From Clostridiales bacterium (GTDB taxonomy: Bacteria; Bacillota; Clostridia; Lachnospirales; WQUN01), in the NCBI GenBank assembly GCA_031270945.1, contig JAISWZ010000132.1, forward strand, positions 1-64,000: a DNA stretch of 64,000 nucleotides. The letters run 5' to 3'. A model generated the notes under the pieces. It was not told where the DNA came from. It worked only from the letters and a program-made list of their open reading frames with translations, and made no database searches. Below, one piece after another: positions 7,691-16,993 of the stretch; the stretch's first letter is position 1, and the number at the start of each line of letters is the position of its first letter. The position numbers and the translations under genes are program-made.

Positions 7691-10600
7691 ATGAAAAAAC
7701 CATTCAACAACGCAACCAAGCGCATTTTGAGCCTTCTCGCAATTTGCGCCATGCTCGTCGGATTGCTTCCGCTCAACATCATGGCGGATGAAGCAGACGA
7801 CGCGCCATCAAACCCATTGGAAGGACCAACCGCCATGACGTCCGTAGCCGCTTTGACCATAAACGCGATTCAATCGCCTAACGGAACAGACATCCTTCCA
7901 TCCGGCAGCGGGCTTGATGTTGTCTTGGATGACTCCTTTGGCGAGCCTCTGAGCAAAGTCGACCTGTCCATTGGCGAAGCGCAAGGCTGGCAAGGCATCC
8001 AGTTCAAGTTGCCTGACGAGGGCGAATCAGATTGGAACAAGGTCAGCTTTGACATCTACTACAAATGGCGCCAGGAAACGCAAGCCAGCTGGAACATTGA
8101 CATGGGGCCTTTCGGCATTTGGCCTATGCCTTTGGAAGGCGGATTCTTCAACATTACGATGATGGCGGGCTACGCAGGCCAAACGGCTGAAGAGTATCTA
8201 GCGGCAATGGAAAAGAGCATTGACTCCCCTGACATTCCAGCAGCCACCGGATACGGCAGCCAGTTCTCCGCTGAGCTCTATGGCGACGATATAGTCGACC
8301 AATACAGCCTTGGCGCTTCTGAGGATCTGGGATACGCAGATGAAGACGCATTGGGTTTCTACGGGAAAAAGACAGTAGAATTGTACGTTCCGGAAGGATC
8401 GTCAAATTCAGATCTTAGCGTAAACCTCTTTGCAACATACAATGCGGCCTACTCAGGCGGCGTTTGGATAGGAAACTTCGTGTTTGAGTCAGGAGCGGAG
8501 ATTCCTGCTGAAATCCTTAAGAAGCCCGAAGCCAAGACAGTCGCAAGCGTAGAGCCATCCCTTGTGGAAACGGCTGATCCTGCGGCAAATGAAGACGCCA
8601 AAAAGCTGCTCTCCTACCTCAAGGGCGTAGCCGAAAGCGATTACATCCTGTACGGCGTTCAGAACTATCCTTATGAAAAGGGCGGCGCGTCATTCAGAAC
8701 TTCCACCAGAGAGACCAGCGACGCTTTTGACATAACTGGAGACGATCCAGCCGTGCTTGGAATAGACACCCTTTCTCTTATAGGCCATGAAGGCGCCTGG
8801 AGAAACAAAGTCGATCTGCACAATCCCGCTCAAGTGAACGATCCAGCCAACATCCCTGACTTTATACACGGCTCCGCTATTACATCGATAGAGGCATGGG
8901 AAAAGGGCTCCATTACCACAGTGTCATTCCACATGTCCGATCCTGGCCAGGTTTGGGACGATTACGTGGCTGGCAACGAAAACTCTTCAACCCGCCTTCC
9001 CATTTACACCGAAGGCAATGAATATCCCTGGAACTTCTATGGGTATGAATACGGCAACAGCACCCGCACTCCCGTGGATCCCGATGACGGGCGCGAGCGC
9101 TCATCCCATGAGCCAATGCTCCATATTTACAATGCCATCAACGGAAGCGAAGACGAAAACGACGTTGGAGTTCTTTCTGTATTTGACGCCTATCTGCAGA
9201 TAGTCGCCGACTACTGCCTTGAGCTTCAAGAAGCTGGAGTCCCAGTCCTGCTCCGCCCATTCCACGAGAGCTCAGGAGACTGGTTCTGGTGGGGCCCGTC
9301 AGGATGCGAGACAGACATCTCAACCCATGAGTATGATCCTGACATCTTCATAAAGAACTGGCAGTACATCGTAGAGTACTTTGAATCCAAGGGTGTCCAT
9401 AACGCCCTCTATGTATACTCGCCAAACGGCGCCAATTTTGACGGGGAAAACGCGCTTGACGGATCCTTCCGCCCATATGCAACCACATATCCGGGAGACC
9501 GCTACGTAGACGTAACCGCGTTTGACGACTATACCACTTCCCCTGAGACCATGGTCTCTGACGTGAAATTTGTGGACGCGTTCGCGAAAGCCCACGGCAA
9601 AGTCGCGGCGGCTTCTGAAGTATCCGGCAGCCCTACAGACCCGAACATGATCAAGTTTTTGTTTGAGAACATCTTTGGCTTGACTTCTGACTACGAAGGG
9701 CTTGATGTCAGCCTTGCCTACTTCCTGCAGTGGACTCCTCCCTCATACGCTCCGTTCCTCACTAGCGCGACCAGGGCAAACTCCGCCGCCGGCAACGCCT
9801 ACATCGATTTCTTCAGTGATCCAAGAGTGGTCTTCGCTGGAGGCACCGATGTAAAGAACACCAGCTATACCGAACCTGAGACCGAGACCGAGCCTGAGCC
9901 CGAGCCTGAGCCTGAGCCCGAGCCCGAGCCCGAGCCTGAGCCTGAGACTGAGACTCCTGTGGACAATGGCCCAAGCTATAGCGGCGGATCAAGCTCCTAT
10001 ACTCCGTCTGCACCTGTCACCACTGTCCCGGAAAACCAGTCCTCAAAGATAATAGCCAGCGCTCTCGAAGCAGGCAAGGCCGCAAATATCAACCTTGTTG
10101 GCGCTGTCGATACAGTCTACTTCTCGGGCAAGGATCTAGTTTCTGCCGTTTCCAAGAACAATGCCGTAAATATCGTCAAAGGCCGCTTCAGCTGGGCGTT
10201 CCAGCCCCAGTTGATTACTGAGTGGGCTCTGCAAGACAAGAGCGACGTCGCAGTGTCGCTTAAGACAGTCACAGCAGCCATTGACAAAGAGCTCTCAGCA
10301 AAGGCCATTGAGGTTGACGCGATTAACGAGACACTGATCAAGCAGGTCTACGCTCTCAATGTCCGCTCCAACAACACAAGCATTGCCAGCACAGTCGCTC
10401 CGATAAAAGTGACAATCGATCTCTCCGACTGGAAACTCAATGATTCCCAGATAGCCAAACTTACAGGCGTAGCCTATGATGCCAGCCTCAAGTCCTACAG
10501 GCAGCTTGGCGGCGAAGTCTCCGCTGACGGGAAGACCTTTGTTTTCTACACCTTCCAGACAGGAAACCACGGCGTCATCATCTCCAATACCCTGATAAAG

Positions 10601-10945
10601 AGCCGCCTTGTCATCGGCAGCCATGATTTCTTGAAAAATGGCGTGAAGAGCGCAATTGACGTCGCTCCTTACATCTCGGCAGATGACCGCACCATGCTCC
10701 CGCTTCGCGTCATATCCGAATCCCTTGGCGCGACAGTTAGCTGGTCAGACGCTACCAGAACCGTTACAGTGCAAAATGGTTCCATATCCTTTACTCTTGT
10801 TATCGGAGAACCCCTGCCTAACGGCCTGGGAACAGCCGTTATCCAAGGCGACCGCACATTCGTGCCAGTCAGGTACGTCGCCCAGAAGCTTGAAGCCAAT
10901 GTGGTGTGGCACGAGGAAACACAGTCTGTGGACATTTACCAGTAA
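7691..10945 (+). CDS. Secreted GH26 beta-mannanase with CuAO_N surface module
   Basis: An endo-beta-1,4-mannanase that cuts mannan backbones outside the cell. Residues 1-32 are a signal peptide. About 50-270 is a beta-rich region that could bind carbohydrate. About 300-720 is the GH26 barrel, with the hallmark RPFHESSGDWFWWG: acid/base Glu525 in RPFHE and the likely nucleophile Glu643 in SEVS. A Pro-Glu linker (about 730-757) follows, then an unassigned domain and a C-terminal copper-amine-oxidase-N-like pair of repeats (about 972-1084, PLRVISESLGA and VPVRYVAQKL), common on clostridial surface proteins. At 1084 residues it is long for the family because of the added modules. AGGAG stands before the ATG. 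It feeds mannooligosaccharides to the convergent operon at 11193-14293. Confidence 0.9.
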   Translation: MKKPFNNATKRILSLLAICAMLVGLLPLNIMADEADDAPSNPLEGPTAMTSVAALTINAIQSPNGTDILPSGSGLDVVLDDSFGEPLSKVDLSIGEAQGWQGIQFKLPDEGESDWNKVSFDIYYKWRQETQASWNIDMGPFGIWPMPLEGGFFNITMMAGYAGQTAEEYLAAMEKSIDSPDIPAATGYGSQFSAELYGDDIVDQYSLGASEDLGYADEDALGFYGKKTVELYVPEGSSNSDLSVNLFATYNAAYSGGVWIGNFVFESGAEIPAEILKKPEAKTVASVEPSLVETADPAANEDAKKLLSYLKGVAESDYILYGVQNYPYEKGGASFRTSTRETSDAFDITGDDPAVLGIDTLSLIGHEGAWRNKVDLHNPAQVNDPANIPDFIHGSAITSIEAWEKGSITTVSFHMSDPGQVWDDYVAGNENSSTRLPIYTEGNEYPWNFYGYEYGNSTRTPVDPDDGRERSSHEPMLHIYNAINGSEDENDVGVLSVFDAYLQIVADYCLELQEAGVPVLLRPFHESSGDWFWWGPSGCETDISTHEYDPDIFIKNWQYIVEYFESKGVHNALYVYSPNGANFDGENALDGSFRPYATTYPGDRYVDVTAFDDYTTSPETMVSDVKFVDAFAKAHGKVAAASEVSGSPTDPNMIKFLFENIFGLTSDYEGLDVSLAYFLQWTPPSYAPFLTSATRANSAAGNAYIDFFSDPRVVFAGGTDVKNTSYTEPETETEPEPEPEPEPEPEPEPEPETETPVDNGPSYSGGSSSYTPSAPVTTVPENQSSKIIASALEAGKAANINLVGAVDTVYFSGKDLVSAVSKNNAVNIVKGRFSWAFQPQLITEWALQDKSDVAVSLKTVTAAIDKELSAKAIEVDAINETLIKQVYALNVRSNNTSIASTVAPIKVTIDLSDWKLNDSQIAKLTGVAYDASLKSYRQLGGEVSADGKTFVFYTFQTGNHGVIISNTLIKSRLVIGSHDFLKNGVKSAIDVAPYISADDRTMLPLRVISESLGATVSWSDATRTVTVQNGSISFTLVIGEPLPNGLGTAVIQGDRTFVPVRYVAQKLEANVVWHEETQSVDIYQ

Positions 10946-10959
10946 AACGCTCGTTGCGA

Positions 10960-10993
10960 AAAGCGCTGAATCTTAGGATTCAGCGCTTTTTTA
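10960..10993 (+). terminator. Terminator of the mannanase gene
   Basis: AGCGCTGAATC / GATTCAGCGCT stem with a 3-base loop and six T, 15 bases past the stop. Confidence 0.9.
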
Positions 10994-11131
10994 TGCTATG
11001 GCTCATAGGAATAGATCCAAGTTTTCGGACATGCAAGCTGATCCGCGCAAAGAATTAGGGCATTAATTAATTCCATGGCAAAACATGAAAAAAAAGCAAT
11101 GGCAGTTTGTGCAAGCCTTATAGGCCAAAAC

Positions 11132-11161
11132 AAAAAGCCGCAGATTGCATCTGCGGCTTTT
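11132..11161 (-). terminator. Terminator of the phosphorylase operon
   Basis: AAAAGCCGCAGAT / ATCTGCGGCTTTT stem, 31 bases past the stop of the minus-strand operon. It faces the mannanase terminator across about 140 bases. Confidence 0.9.
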
Positions 11162-11192
11162 AGACATGCGCTTTCTTGGAAGTCCAGCGTTC

Positions 11193-12347
11193 CTATTTGT
11201 TCCTCAAGAACTCCAGGTTCTTTGCAATAAGCTCTGACCTTTGCTTCACGCACAGCGGGCTTCTGCCGGCATCTGGAGGAGTGTTGAAGACATAGTCAAC
11301 AAGCCTTTCCAATGGGGCGCTTGCCACATGCAGCCTGGTGTCTGAGGAAGCGTAGTAGACATAGACCGTTCCGTCGCTATCAACGATGGCGCCATTTGTG
11401 AAGAGGACATTTGACACGTCTCCAGTCCGCTCTCCGCTAAGCGGGGCGAGCAGGTACCCTCCTGGCTCAGCGATCACTTCCCAGGGTTTTTCCAGGGAAG
11501 TCGCGAAGGCATAGATCACGTACCTAAGGCCTGCGGCAGTGTTTCTCACTCCATGAGCAATATGGATCCAGCCTTTGGATGACTTAATTGGAACGGCGCC
11601 AGCTCCGTTTTTCGCCTCTGCTATCTGGTGGTACTTTCTCTTGCTGGTCATGATCTCATCGCCCAGGACTGGGTTTTCGATGTCATCGCAAAGCGCGAAG
11701 CCTATTCCGCCTCCGGATCCAGCGCTGATGAAGCCATCCATGGGGCGGGTGAAAAAGGCATGCTTGCCTTCCACAAACTCTGGGTGAAGGAGGACATTCC
11801 TCTGCTGACCTGAGCTAGACTTGATGTTGGGGAGCCTCTCCCAGCTTTTTAGATCCTTGGTTCTAGCCAGGCCGGCTGCGGCAACTGCCGCTGACAGGTC
11901 TGGGTCATCAGGATCTTTGGACTCGGAACAGAACACTCCGTAGATCCAGCCGTCTTCATGCTGGGTAACCCTCATGTCATAGAGGTTCGTTTCTCCAAGG
12001 ATGTCGCCCACGTCTATGGGATAGTCCCAAAACCTGAAGCCTTCAGTTGGCTTCGAGCTTTCGGCGACAGCGAAGAAGGATTTTCTGTCTATTCCCTCAA
12101 CTCTTGGAACCAGGACATACTTGTCGCCAAGCTTGATCGCCCCTGAGTTGAAGACTGCGTTAACCCCCAGCCTTTCGATCATGAAGGGGTTTGTGGCTGG
12201 ATCCAGATCGTATTTCCAAAACGGAGGGACGTGAGCCCTGGTCAAAACCGGGTTCCTCCATCTGTCCAAGGCTGCTCCAGCTTTGTTCTCGGGCTCATTT
12301 GGGAGCCTGAGTATCTCTTCGTACTCCGCGAATATCCGTTCAGTCAT
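11193..12347 (-). CDS. 4-O-beta-D-mannosyl-D-glucose phosphorylase (GH130)
   Basis: Phosphorolyses Man-beta-1,4-Glc to alpha-mannose 1-phosphate and glucose in the cytoplasm. The 384-residue protein follows GH130 subfamily 1 throughout: [20 protein letters not shown] near the start, [41 protein letters not shown] and [13 protein letters not shown] start at the ATG at 12347, with GAGGAGG seven bases upstream; the upstream TTG is worse. It overlaps the end of the 2-epimerase gene by eight bases (ATGACTGA), so the two are translationally coupled. This pairing is the known mannobiose route: epimerase makes Man-Glc from mannobiose, then this enzyme splits it. Confidence 0.93.
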   Translation of the reverse strand: MTERIFAEYEEILRLPNEPENKAGAALDRWRNPVLTRAHVPPFWKYDLDPATNPFMIERLGVNAVFNSGAIKLGDKYVLVPRVEGIDRKSFFAVAESSKPTEGFRFWDYPIDVGDILGETNLYDMRVTQHEDGWIYGVFCSESKDPDDPDLSAAVAAAGLARTKDLKSWERLPNIKSSSGQQRNVLLHPEFVEGKHAFFTRPMDGFISAGSGGGIGFALCDDIENPVLGDEIMTSKRKYHQIAEAKNGAGAVPIKSSKGWIHIAHGVRNTAAGLRYVIYAFATSLEKPWEVIAEPGGYLLAPLSGERTGDVSNVLFTNGAIVDSDGTVYVYYASSDTRLHVASAPLERLVDYVFNTPPDAGRSPLCVKQRSELIAKNLEFLRNK

Positions 12348-13518
12348 CAGCAAGCCTCCTCAGCGCTTCAAGGCACATTCTGCCGTTGTGGTACGGGCAC
12401 TTCCATTCGTTGGCTATGGGGTTGCGGCTTGGGATCCCGTCAGCCCCGACGCTCCAGAACCATTCAGATCCTGGCCTTTTGTCTGTTATCTTTTCTTCGA
12501 TATAGGTCATGACGCTCTCTGCGGCCGCCATGTACTTGGAATTTCCGGTTCTTTTGAAGGCGTGGATGAATCCCACGACTGATTCAGCCTGGACCCACCA
12601 GATGCGCGAAAGGTCGTTGACGCCATTCTCCCTTTCGTTTATGAGAGATCCTTCTTTGAAAGCCCTTTCGTAGACGCTCTCGACCAAGACCAGGGAAGCT
12701 CTTCCGACCTTCTCTTTTAGATCCTCGTTGTCCACAAAGCTCGCGCACCAATCCAGGAGCCAGGAAGCTTCTATGTCGTGCCCGTAGGACTGCAAATCTA
12801 TAAGGCTGTTCATGCTGGAGTCAAAGAAGACCTCGCTTCTCCTGTTCTCCTCGCTATAGACCTTATCCATGTACAGCTCCAGCATTTTCTCGAGGCTCTT
12901 CTCGATCTCGGGGTCTGGCCTTGCCTGGAGGCAGCCAGCGTAGCCTTCGGCCAGGTGCAAAAGCGTGTTCATAGTTTTTTCAGCCATGATTCCGTTCTCT
13001 GAGAGCTTGCCGTTGCCGGCGGGGCTGAAGTCTCGGGAAAAAGCTTCCTTGTATCCGATGAGCCCATTTTCGCCCCAGTCAGCGCACCGATCTTCGATCA
13101 GCCGATAGAGTTCCTTTATCAAGCCAATAGCTTCTTCGTCTCCGCTTGCCCTAAGGTAGGAAGAAAGGGCATACATGCCGAAAGCCTGGTTGTAGGCGTG
13201 CTTGGTCGTGTCGCTGGGCTTTCCGTCATGGGTGACAGACCAGAACAAGCCTCCGTGCTCCTTGTCGATAAAGCTGTCCTTTAAAAGAGCGTAAGCGCTT
13301 GACGCATGCGCCAGAAGCGTTTGGTCTCTCAAAAGGAGGTATGCGTTAGAAAAGAACCAGAGTATCCTGCTGTTCAGTATACACCCTTTGTCAGCGTCTT
13401 TGTGGATCGTCAGATCGAAATCCACCTGGCCATAAAACCCTCCAAACTCAGTGTCGCGCAATCCGCTCCAAAAGCTTGTGACGCTTTCAAGCACTGCGCG
13501 AGCTCTTTCCCTCATCAT
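12340..13518 (-). CDS. Cellobiose (mannobiose) 2-epimerase
   Basis: Converts beta-1,4-mannobiose to mannosylglucose by epimerising C2 of the reducing sugar, an (alpha/alpha)6-barrel enzyme of the N-acylglucosamine 2-epimerase family. Family blocks seen: [63 protein letters not shown] and [16 protein letters not shown], which contain the expected conserved His and Arg residues. About 392 residues, the usual size. I start at the ATG at 13518 because GTGAGG lies six bases before it; a GTG at 13530 lacks a site. Second gene of the deoC operon; its stop overlaps the phosphorylase start. Confidence 0.93.
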   Translation of the reverse strand: MMRERARAVLESVTSFWSGLRDTEFGGFYGQVDFDLTIHKDADKGCILNSRILWFFSNAYLLLRDQTLLAHASSAYALLKDSFIDKEHGGLFWSVTHDGKPSDTTKHAYNQAFGMYALSSYLRASGDEEAIGLIKELYRLIEDRCADWGENGLIGYKEAFSRDFSPAGNGKLSENGIMAEKTMNTLLHLAEGYAGCLQARPDPEIEKSLEKMLELYMDKVYSEENRRSEVFFDSSMNSLIDLQSYGHDIEASWLLDWCASFVDNEDLKEKVGRASLVLVESVYERAFKEGSLINERENGVNDLSRIWWVQAESVVGFIHAFKRTGNSKYMAAAESVMTYIEEKITDKRPGSEWFWSVGADGIPSRNPIANEWKCPYHNGRMCLEALRRLADD

Positions 13519-13597
13519 GGCGAACCTCACTTTTTGCGCAAGCGCAATTTTTCTGGTTCTGACGCAAAATCAAATTCGGCGACGCGACAGAGCCATT

Positions 13598-14293
13598 TTA
13601 TATCCCAATCACCACAGGGGTTGACTTGTAGCCTATGCCAGCCCTGTCTATTCCCAGATCTATGAGCTCAAAAAACCTTTCTCTTGTCCTTATCCCGCCG
13701 GAGGCCTTTATCTTGCACCTATGGTTCGCGGCTTGAAGCATTGCCTGTATCACTTCTGGCGTTGCCCCCAGGCTTGGGCCTCCTGTGTAGAAGCCGGTTG
13801 ATGTCTTTGCGTAGTCCGCTTCGGCGTCGCAGATCACTTGGGTGCCTTTGATAGTTTCTTCGAGGGTCAGCGCGTCTGTCTCAAGGATAACTTTAAGGAT
13901 CGCCCCTTTGCTGTGGCAAGCGTCAGCGACAGCCTTGAGCTCCGCCTTGACATTGTCCCACAGCCCGCTCTTGATGTGGCCGTAGTTTGCAACCACGTCC
14001 ACCTCGTCAACCCCGCCTTGCGACAGGATATGCGCTGCCTGGGCAACCTTTGAGGCGCTGTCGCTAAGCCCGAAGGGGAAGTCTGAGACAACGCAGATCA
14101 GTGTTTTGGAATTTGCGCACAGTATCTTAGCTAGCGGGAGAGACGCCGGATTTATGCACACTGTCTTGCACCCGTAATCGATTCCCTCTTGTATGTACCT
14201 TTTTATCTCAGCTTGCGTGAACTCTGGCTTTAGAACCGATTGGTCGATGTATGAGGCCAACTCCAACCGGGTCATGTCTGCCGCTTTCTTCAT
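13598..14293 (-). CDS. deoC: Deoxyribose-phosphate aldolase
   Basis: Cleaves 2-deoxyribose 5-phosphate to glyceraldehyde 3-phosphate and acetaldehyde. 231 residues, normal length. Visible blocks: KTVCINP, the GVDEVDVVANYG segment, KVILET, the Schiff-base region ADYAKTSTGF with its lysine, and KIKASGGIRT. Start ATG at 14293 with a G-rich site. It is the first gene of a minus-strand operon with the 2-epimerase (80-base gap) and the phosphorylase, read from the promoter at 14465-14493. Its link to mannan use is unclear; it may be co-regulated sugar or nucleoside catabolism. Confidence 0.93.
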   Translation of the reverse strand: MKKAADMTRLELASYIDQSVLKPEFTQAEIKRYIQEGIDYGCKTVCINPASLPLAKILCANSKTLICVVSDFPFGLSDSASKVAQAAHILSQGGVDEVDVVANYGHIKSGLWDNVKAELKAVADACHSKGAILKVILETDALTLEETIKGTQVICDAEADYAKTSTGFYTGGPSLGATPEVIQAMLQAANHRCKIKASGGIRTRERFFELIDLGIDRAGIGYKSTPVVIGI

Positions 14294-14410
14294 GGGCTTC
14301 CCCCATTTCTCGTTGCCTGGGAGCGAAAGCGCGGCTTTCGGCTCCTGAAGAGTTGCTGATGGCTTGAAAAAGTCCCTGCATTTTGCGATAAAGCCTTTTA
14401 ACTTTATCCG

Positions 14411-14438
14411 CTAAGCTAAATTCGCAGATTTTTAGCTT
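14411..14438. promoter_or_regulatory. Candidate operator in the deoC leader
   Basis: Inverted repeat TAAGCTAAA ... TTTAGCTTA, inside the transcribed leader of the deoC operon. It shares the half-site TTAGC/GCTAA with the palindrome at 14637-14649 next to the LacI gene promoter. Binding by the neighbouring LacI protein is my inference. Confidence 0.4.
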
Positions 14439-14464
14439 ATAGCGTTTAGTTTTCTGACTCTATT

Positions 14465-14493
14465 ATTATAATACAGCCAGCCGAATTTTTCAA
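14465..14493 (-). promoter_or_regulatory. Sigma-A promoter of the deoC-epimerase-phosphorylase operon
   Basis: Minus strand TTGAAA, 17 bases, TATAAT; leader of about 165 bases before the deoC start. Confidence 0.8.
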
Positions 14494-14581
14494 GCAAAAC
14501 TAGCAAAAAAAGCCGACAGCCAGGAGTTTTTTTTAAAATCCCGCATCGAGCTTGCGACAGCGTTTTCTTGGCGCGAGAAAA

Positions 14582-14603
14582 CCCGCCTGGCTTCAAAGGC
14601 GGG
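14582..14603. other. Short hairpin between the divergent promoters
   Basis: CCCGCC / GGCGGG with a 10-base loop and no T-run. Role unknown; it separates the deoC and LacI promoters. Confidence 0.4.
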
Positions 14604-14636
14604 CAATGTTTCGCAAGAGGCATATTTGAAAGTTCA

Positions 14637-14649
14637 TTAGCATAGCTAA
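14637..14649. promoter_or_regulatory. Candidate LacI-family operator
   Basis: Palindrome TTAGC-ATA-GCTAA, six bases upstream of the -35 box of the LacI gene promoter. See the related inverted repeat at 14411-14438. Confidence 0.4.
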
Positions 14650-14654
14650 ATTTC

Positions 14655-14683
14655 TTGCATTTACTTATTTAAGTAATTATAAT
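14655..14683 (+). promoter_or_regulatory. Sigma-A promoter of the LacI-family gene
   Basis: TTGCAT, 17 bases, TATAAT. A MITE-like element then lies in the 178-base leader. Confidence 0.75.
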
Positions 14684-14719
14684 GATGGTATGCTTAAGAA
14701 AAAGAGAGTCATTGCCTAA

Positions 14720-14822
14720 TTAAGTGCATATCCCAAAATTCCGAGGCGCAGCGAAAGTCAAAGCACTGCTTTAACGCGTGACTTTCGCAAGCCCTAAAAT
14801 AAATTTTGGGATATGCTCTAAT
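14720..14822. repeat. MITE-like palindromic element
   Basis: Ends TTAAGTGCATATCCCAAAATT and AATTTTGGGATATGCTCTAA with a palindromic core (CGAAAGTCA / TGACTTTCG). It is in the leader of the LacI gene. Confidence 0.85.
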
Positions 14823-14860
14823 TTCTAGATATGCACCTAATGCGGAAAGAGGCGAGATAG

Positions 14861-15889
14861 ATGGGAATCGTTAGAATGCAAGACATCGGCAATGCCCTTG
14901 GCGTGAGCACTGTGACAGTTTCAAAGGCCTTGGCTGGCAAGGAGGGGGTTAGTGAGTCTCTCAGGCTCAAAATCAAGTGCAAGGCGGACGAGATGGGGTA
15001 CGTCCTTCCTGAAAAATCCGCTAAGACCGTGAGCACAAATGACATTGGTGTGCTTATAGCCAGCGGGTTTGTCGACAGCAAGGACGCATTTTACTGGGAT
15101 ATGTGCGAGAAAGTGATTTCCCGGCTTCAGGCGGCCAACTATTATGCCATTCTTGAGATAGTCAAGAAAAGCGATGAAGAGCAACTAACTCTTCCGCGTT
15201 TTGCCAACAGGGTTTGCGGCTTGATAGCCATGGGCAGGCTAAGCGCGCCTTACTTGCGAAACCTCAAGGAAAACACGAAGCTTCCCGTGCTTCACCTGGA
15301 TGACTACAATTATGAGAATTACAACAGCTCAGTTGTTTCAAACGGATATTACGGCATGTACACAGTGACCAACTACCTCATTTCCATGGGGCACAGAAAC
15401 ATCATGTTTGTTGGCACCATATGGGCTACTTCTAGCATCAGCGACCGCTTCTTCGGGTTCTGGAGATCCATGTCAGAGCACGGGTTGCCTGTCGCCCTGG
15501 AGTCCTGCCTTGCTGACAGGGGAGAAGACGGGATCATCTCTTTTGAGCTTCCTGAAACCCTGCCTACCGCTTTCGCTTGCAACTGCGACCAAACCGCTTT
15601 CAACCTAATCCGGATGCTGTCCGACAGGGGGATCCGCGTTCCAGAAGACGTGTCAGTCACCGGGTTTGACAACTGCGTGATCTCAGACATGTGCATGCCT
15701 AAGATCACGACATACGCCGTAGACACAGACGGGATGGCTTTTGCTTGCGTCAACAACCTTATCAGGCTGCTTGGCGGGCTTAGCACGGATCACATGTCTG
15801 TTGTTGATGGAAGGCTGCTGATCAAGGACAGCGTTGCGAGATGCCAATCCGCGCCTCCTGATGTTCGCGCGAGCGAAAAAATGAGATAA
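14861..15889 (+). CDS. LacI-family transcriptional regulator
   Basis: 342 residues. Residues 6-50 form the LacI helix-turn-helix (MQDIGNALGVSTVTVSKALAG followed by VS..LR..I...ADEMGYV). The rest is a periplasmic-binding-protein-like sensor domain ending in the family block GIRVPEDVSVTGFDN. It is divergent from the deoC-epimerase-phosphorylase operon and has its own promoter. Location suggests it represses, and is released by, a mannan-derived sugar; this is inference. The start ATG follows AAAGAGG by eight bases. Confidence 0.9.
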   Translation: MGIVRMQDIGNALGVSTVTVSKALAGKEGVSESLRLKIKCKADEMGYVLPEKSAKTVSTNDIGVLIASGFVDSKDAFYWDMCEKVISRLQAANYYAILEIVKKSDEEQLTLPRFANRVCGLIAMGRLSAPYLRNLKENTKLPVLHLDDYNYENYNSSVVSNGYYGMYTVTNYLISMGHRNIMFVGTIWATSSISDRFFGFWRSMSEHGLPVALESCLADRGEDGIISFELPETLPTAFACNCDQTAFNLIRMLSDRGIRVPEDVSVTGFDNCVISDMCMPKITTYAVDTDGMAFACVNNLIRLLGGLSTDHMSVVDGRLLIKDSVARCQSAPPDVRASEKMR

Positions 15890-15935
15890 GGCTGCTGCAA
15901 GGCGAGAAGCCCAGAATGCATGGGCACGGCAAAAC

Positions 15936-16001
15936 AATATCCGAAAGTTTTTAGGGAATCCATGTTGATTTTGCGGCCTTTTCTAAAAACTTTCGGATAT
16001 T
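15936..16001. repeat. Long inverted repeat between convergent genes
   Basis: 19-base arms AATATCCGAAAGTTTTTAG and its exact complement, with a 28-base loop. It may be a bidirectional terminator between 14861-15889 and 16091-16993. The motif ATATCCGAAA resembles the dispersed ATATCCCAAA ends, so it could be a diverged element. Confidence 0.65.
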
Positions 16002-16090
16002 TTCACGCGCAGGAGCAGCCCAACTGGCTTTGGAGTGCGTATCGCAAGCCTTGTTTAAGACTTTTAACGCTTGCTACTTCTCGCCAAACC

Positions 16091-16993
16091 TTAGATTTTG
16101 CCGCTCATGTATTCTAGCAAGGCATTTTTCATTTCGGCAACGCTTTGATACCGTTCTTTCTCGTTGTACGCGCAAGCCTTCAAAATGATGTCGGCCAGCT
16201 CTTTGGAGGCGTTTGATGGAGGCGGCAGCTTCTCTCCGCTTAAGCGCCTTTCAATAGCCTCCCTGCGGATAAACGGACTCACGATCTCATTTGCGGGAGG
16301 CATAAATGGCAGGAGTTTGCCGTTTGTGATTTGGTACATAACCAAACCCAATGAGTATAGGTTGAAAAGCACACGGTCCTCGCTTGCAAGCCTATTCGGC
16401 GCTAGATACCTGTCATCTATTGCAAAAGTGCGTCCCTCCCACAATAAACAATCCCCATCCAATTCCAATCTGCCAAGCTTGTAATCACCCTGCTTTGAGA
16501 TCATGATGCTGTCTGGCTCAATAATCAGAGGCTGAGTTTCCTCGATGGCTTCAAGCGCTCCGCAAATATCAAGGCCCAGTTTGACTGCGTCCATCTCGCC
16601 AAGGTCTTTTTCCGCGATAACATCCTCTAGCCTATCGAGCAGCTCCATGCGAAACACTATGACATATCCAATCTCATCTTCCATTTCCAAGGCTCTGCAG
16701 TCCTCGTAGCTGACTATGTTGGCCGCTCCCTTAAGCTTGTCTATGAACTTAAGACTTTGCAGGTAGCCATCCACAATTTTGCCTAAACATTCAGGCATAG
16801 ATTCCCATTTTATACCTTGCAATGAGAAATCTCCGAGAAATGATGACAGGGGCAAAAACAATGCCCTCAATGCAGAAAAGCTCTTAACCCCGTCCACATC
16901 TTTGCTGATCTTGTAAACGGCGCCAAACGAGTCCTTTCTAATCTCTGATTCTATTGTCCACGAACCGTTTTCATACTTGTCCAAAAAGTTCAT
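16091..16993 (-). CDS. Serine/threonine pseudokinase
   Basis: About 300 residues with a bacterial eukaryotic-like kinase fold but no catalytic residues. The glycine-loop region reads RKDSFGAVYK (19-28). The ATP-binding lysine of the ALK block is Arg (ALRAL, Arg43). The catalytic HRDIKPEN is PLIIEPDS (about 155-162), so the Asp is Ile and the Lys is Glu. DFG is RLE (about 175-177). C-terminal lobe blocks are present (NLYSLGLVMYQITNGKLPF-like, ADIILKACAYNEKERYQSVAEMKNAL). It has no membrane anchor. Start ATG 16993 has GGAG six bases upstream; the longer GTG start does not. Likely a signalling scaffold or binding module; partner unknown. Confidence 0.75.
   Translation of the reverse strand: MNFLDKYENGSWTIESEIRKDSFGAVYKISKDVDGVKSFSALRALFLPLSSFLGDFSLQGIKWESMPECLGKIVDGYLQSLKFIDKLKGAANIVSYEDCRALEMEDEIGYVIVFRMELLDRLEDVIAEKDLGEMDAVKLGLDICGALEAIEETQPLIIEPDSIMISKQGDYKLGRLELDGDCLLWEGRTFAIDDRYLAPNRLASEDRVLFNLYSLGLVMYQITNGKLLPFMPPANEIVSPFIRREAIERRLSGEKLPPPSNASKELADIILKACAYNEKERYQSVAEMKNALLEYMSGKI

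Noticed and set aside
9813-10013. Minus-strand Gln/Ala/Arg repeat frame
   Set aside because: It is the antisense reading of the Pro-Glu linker of the mannanase.
10996-11253. 85-codon minus-strand frame
   Set aside because: Crosses the operon terminator at 11132-11161 and overlaps the phosphorylase end.
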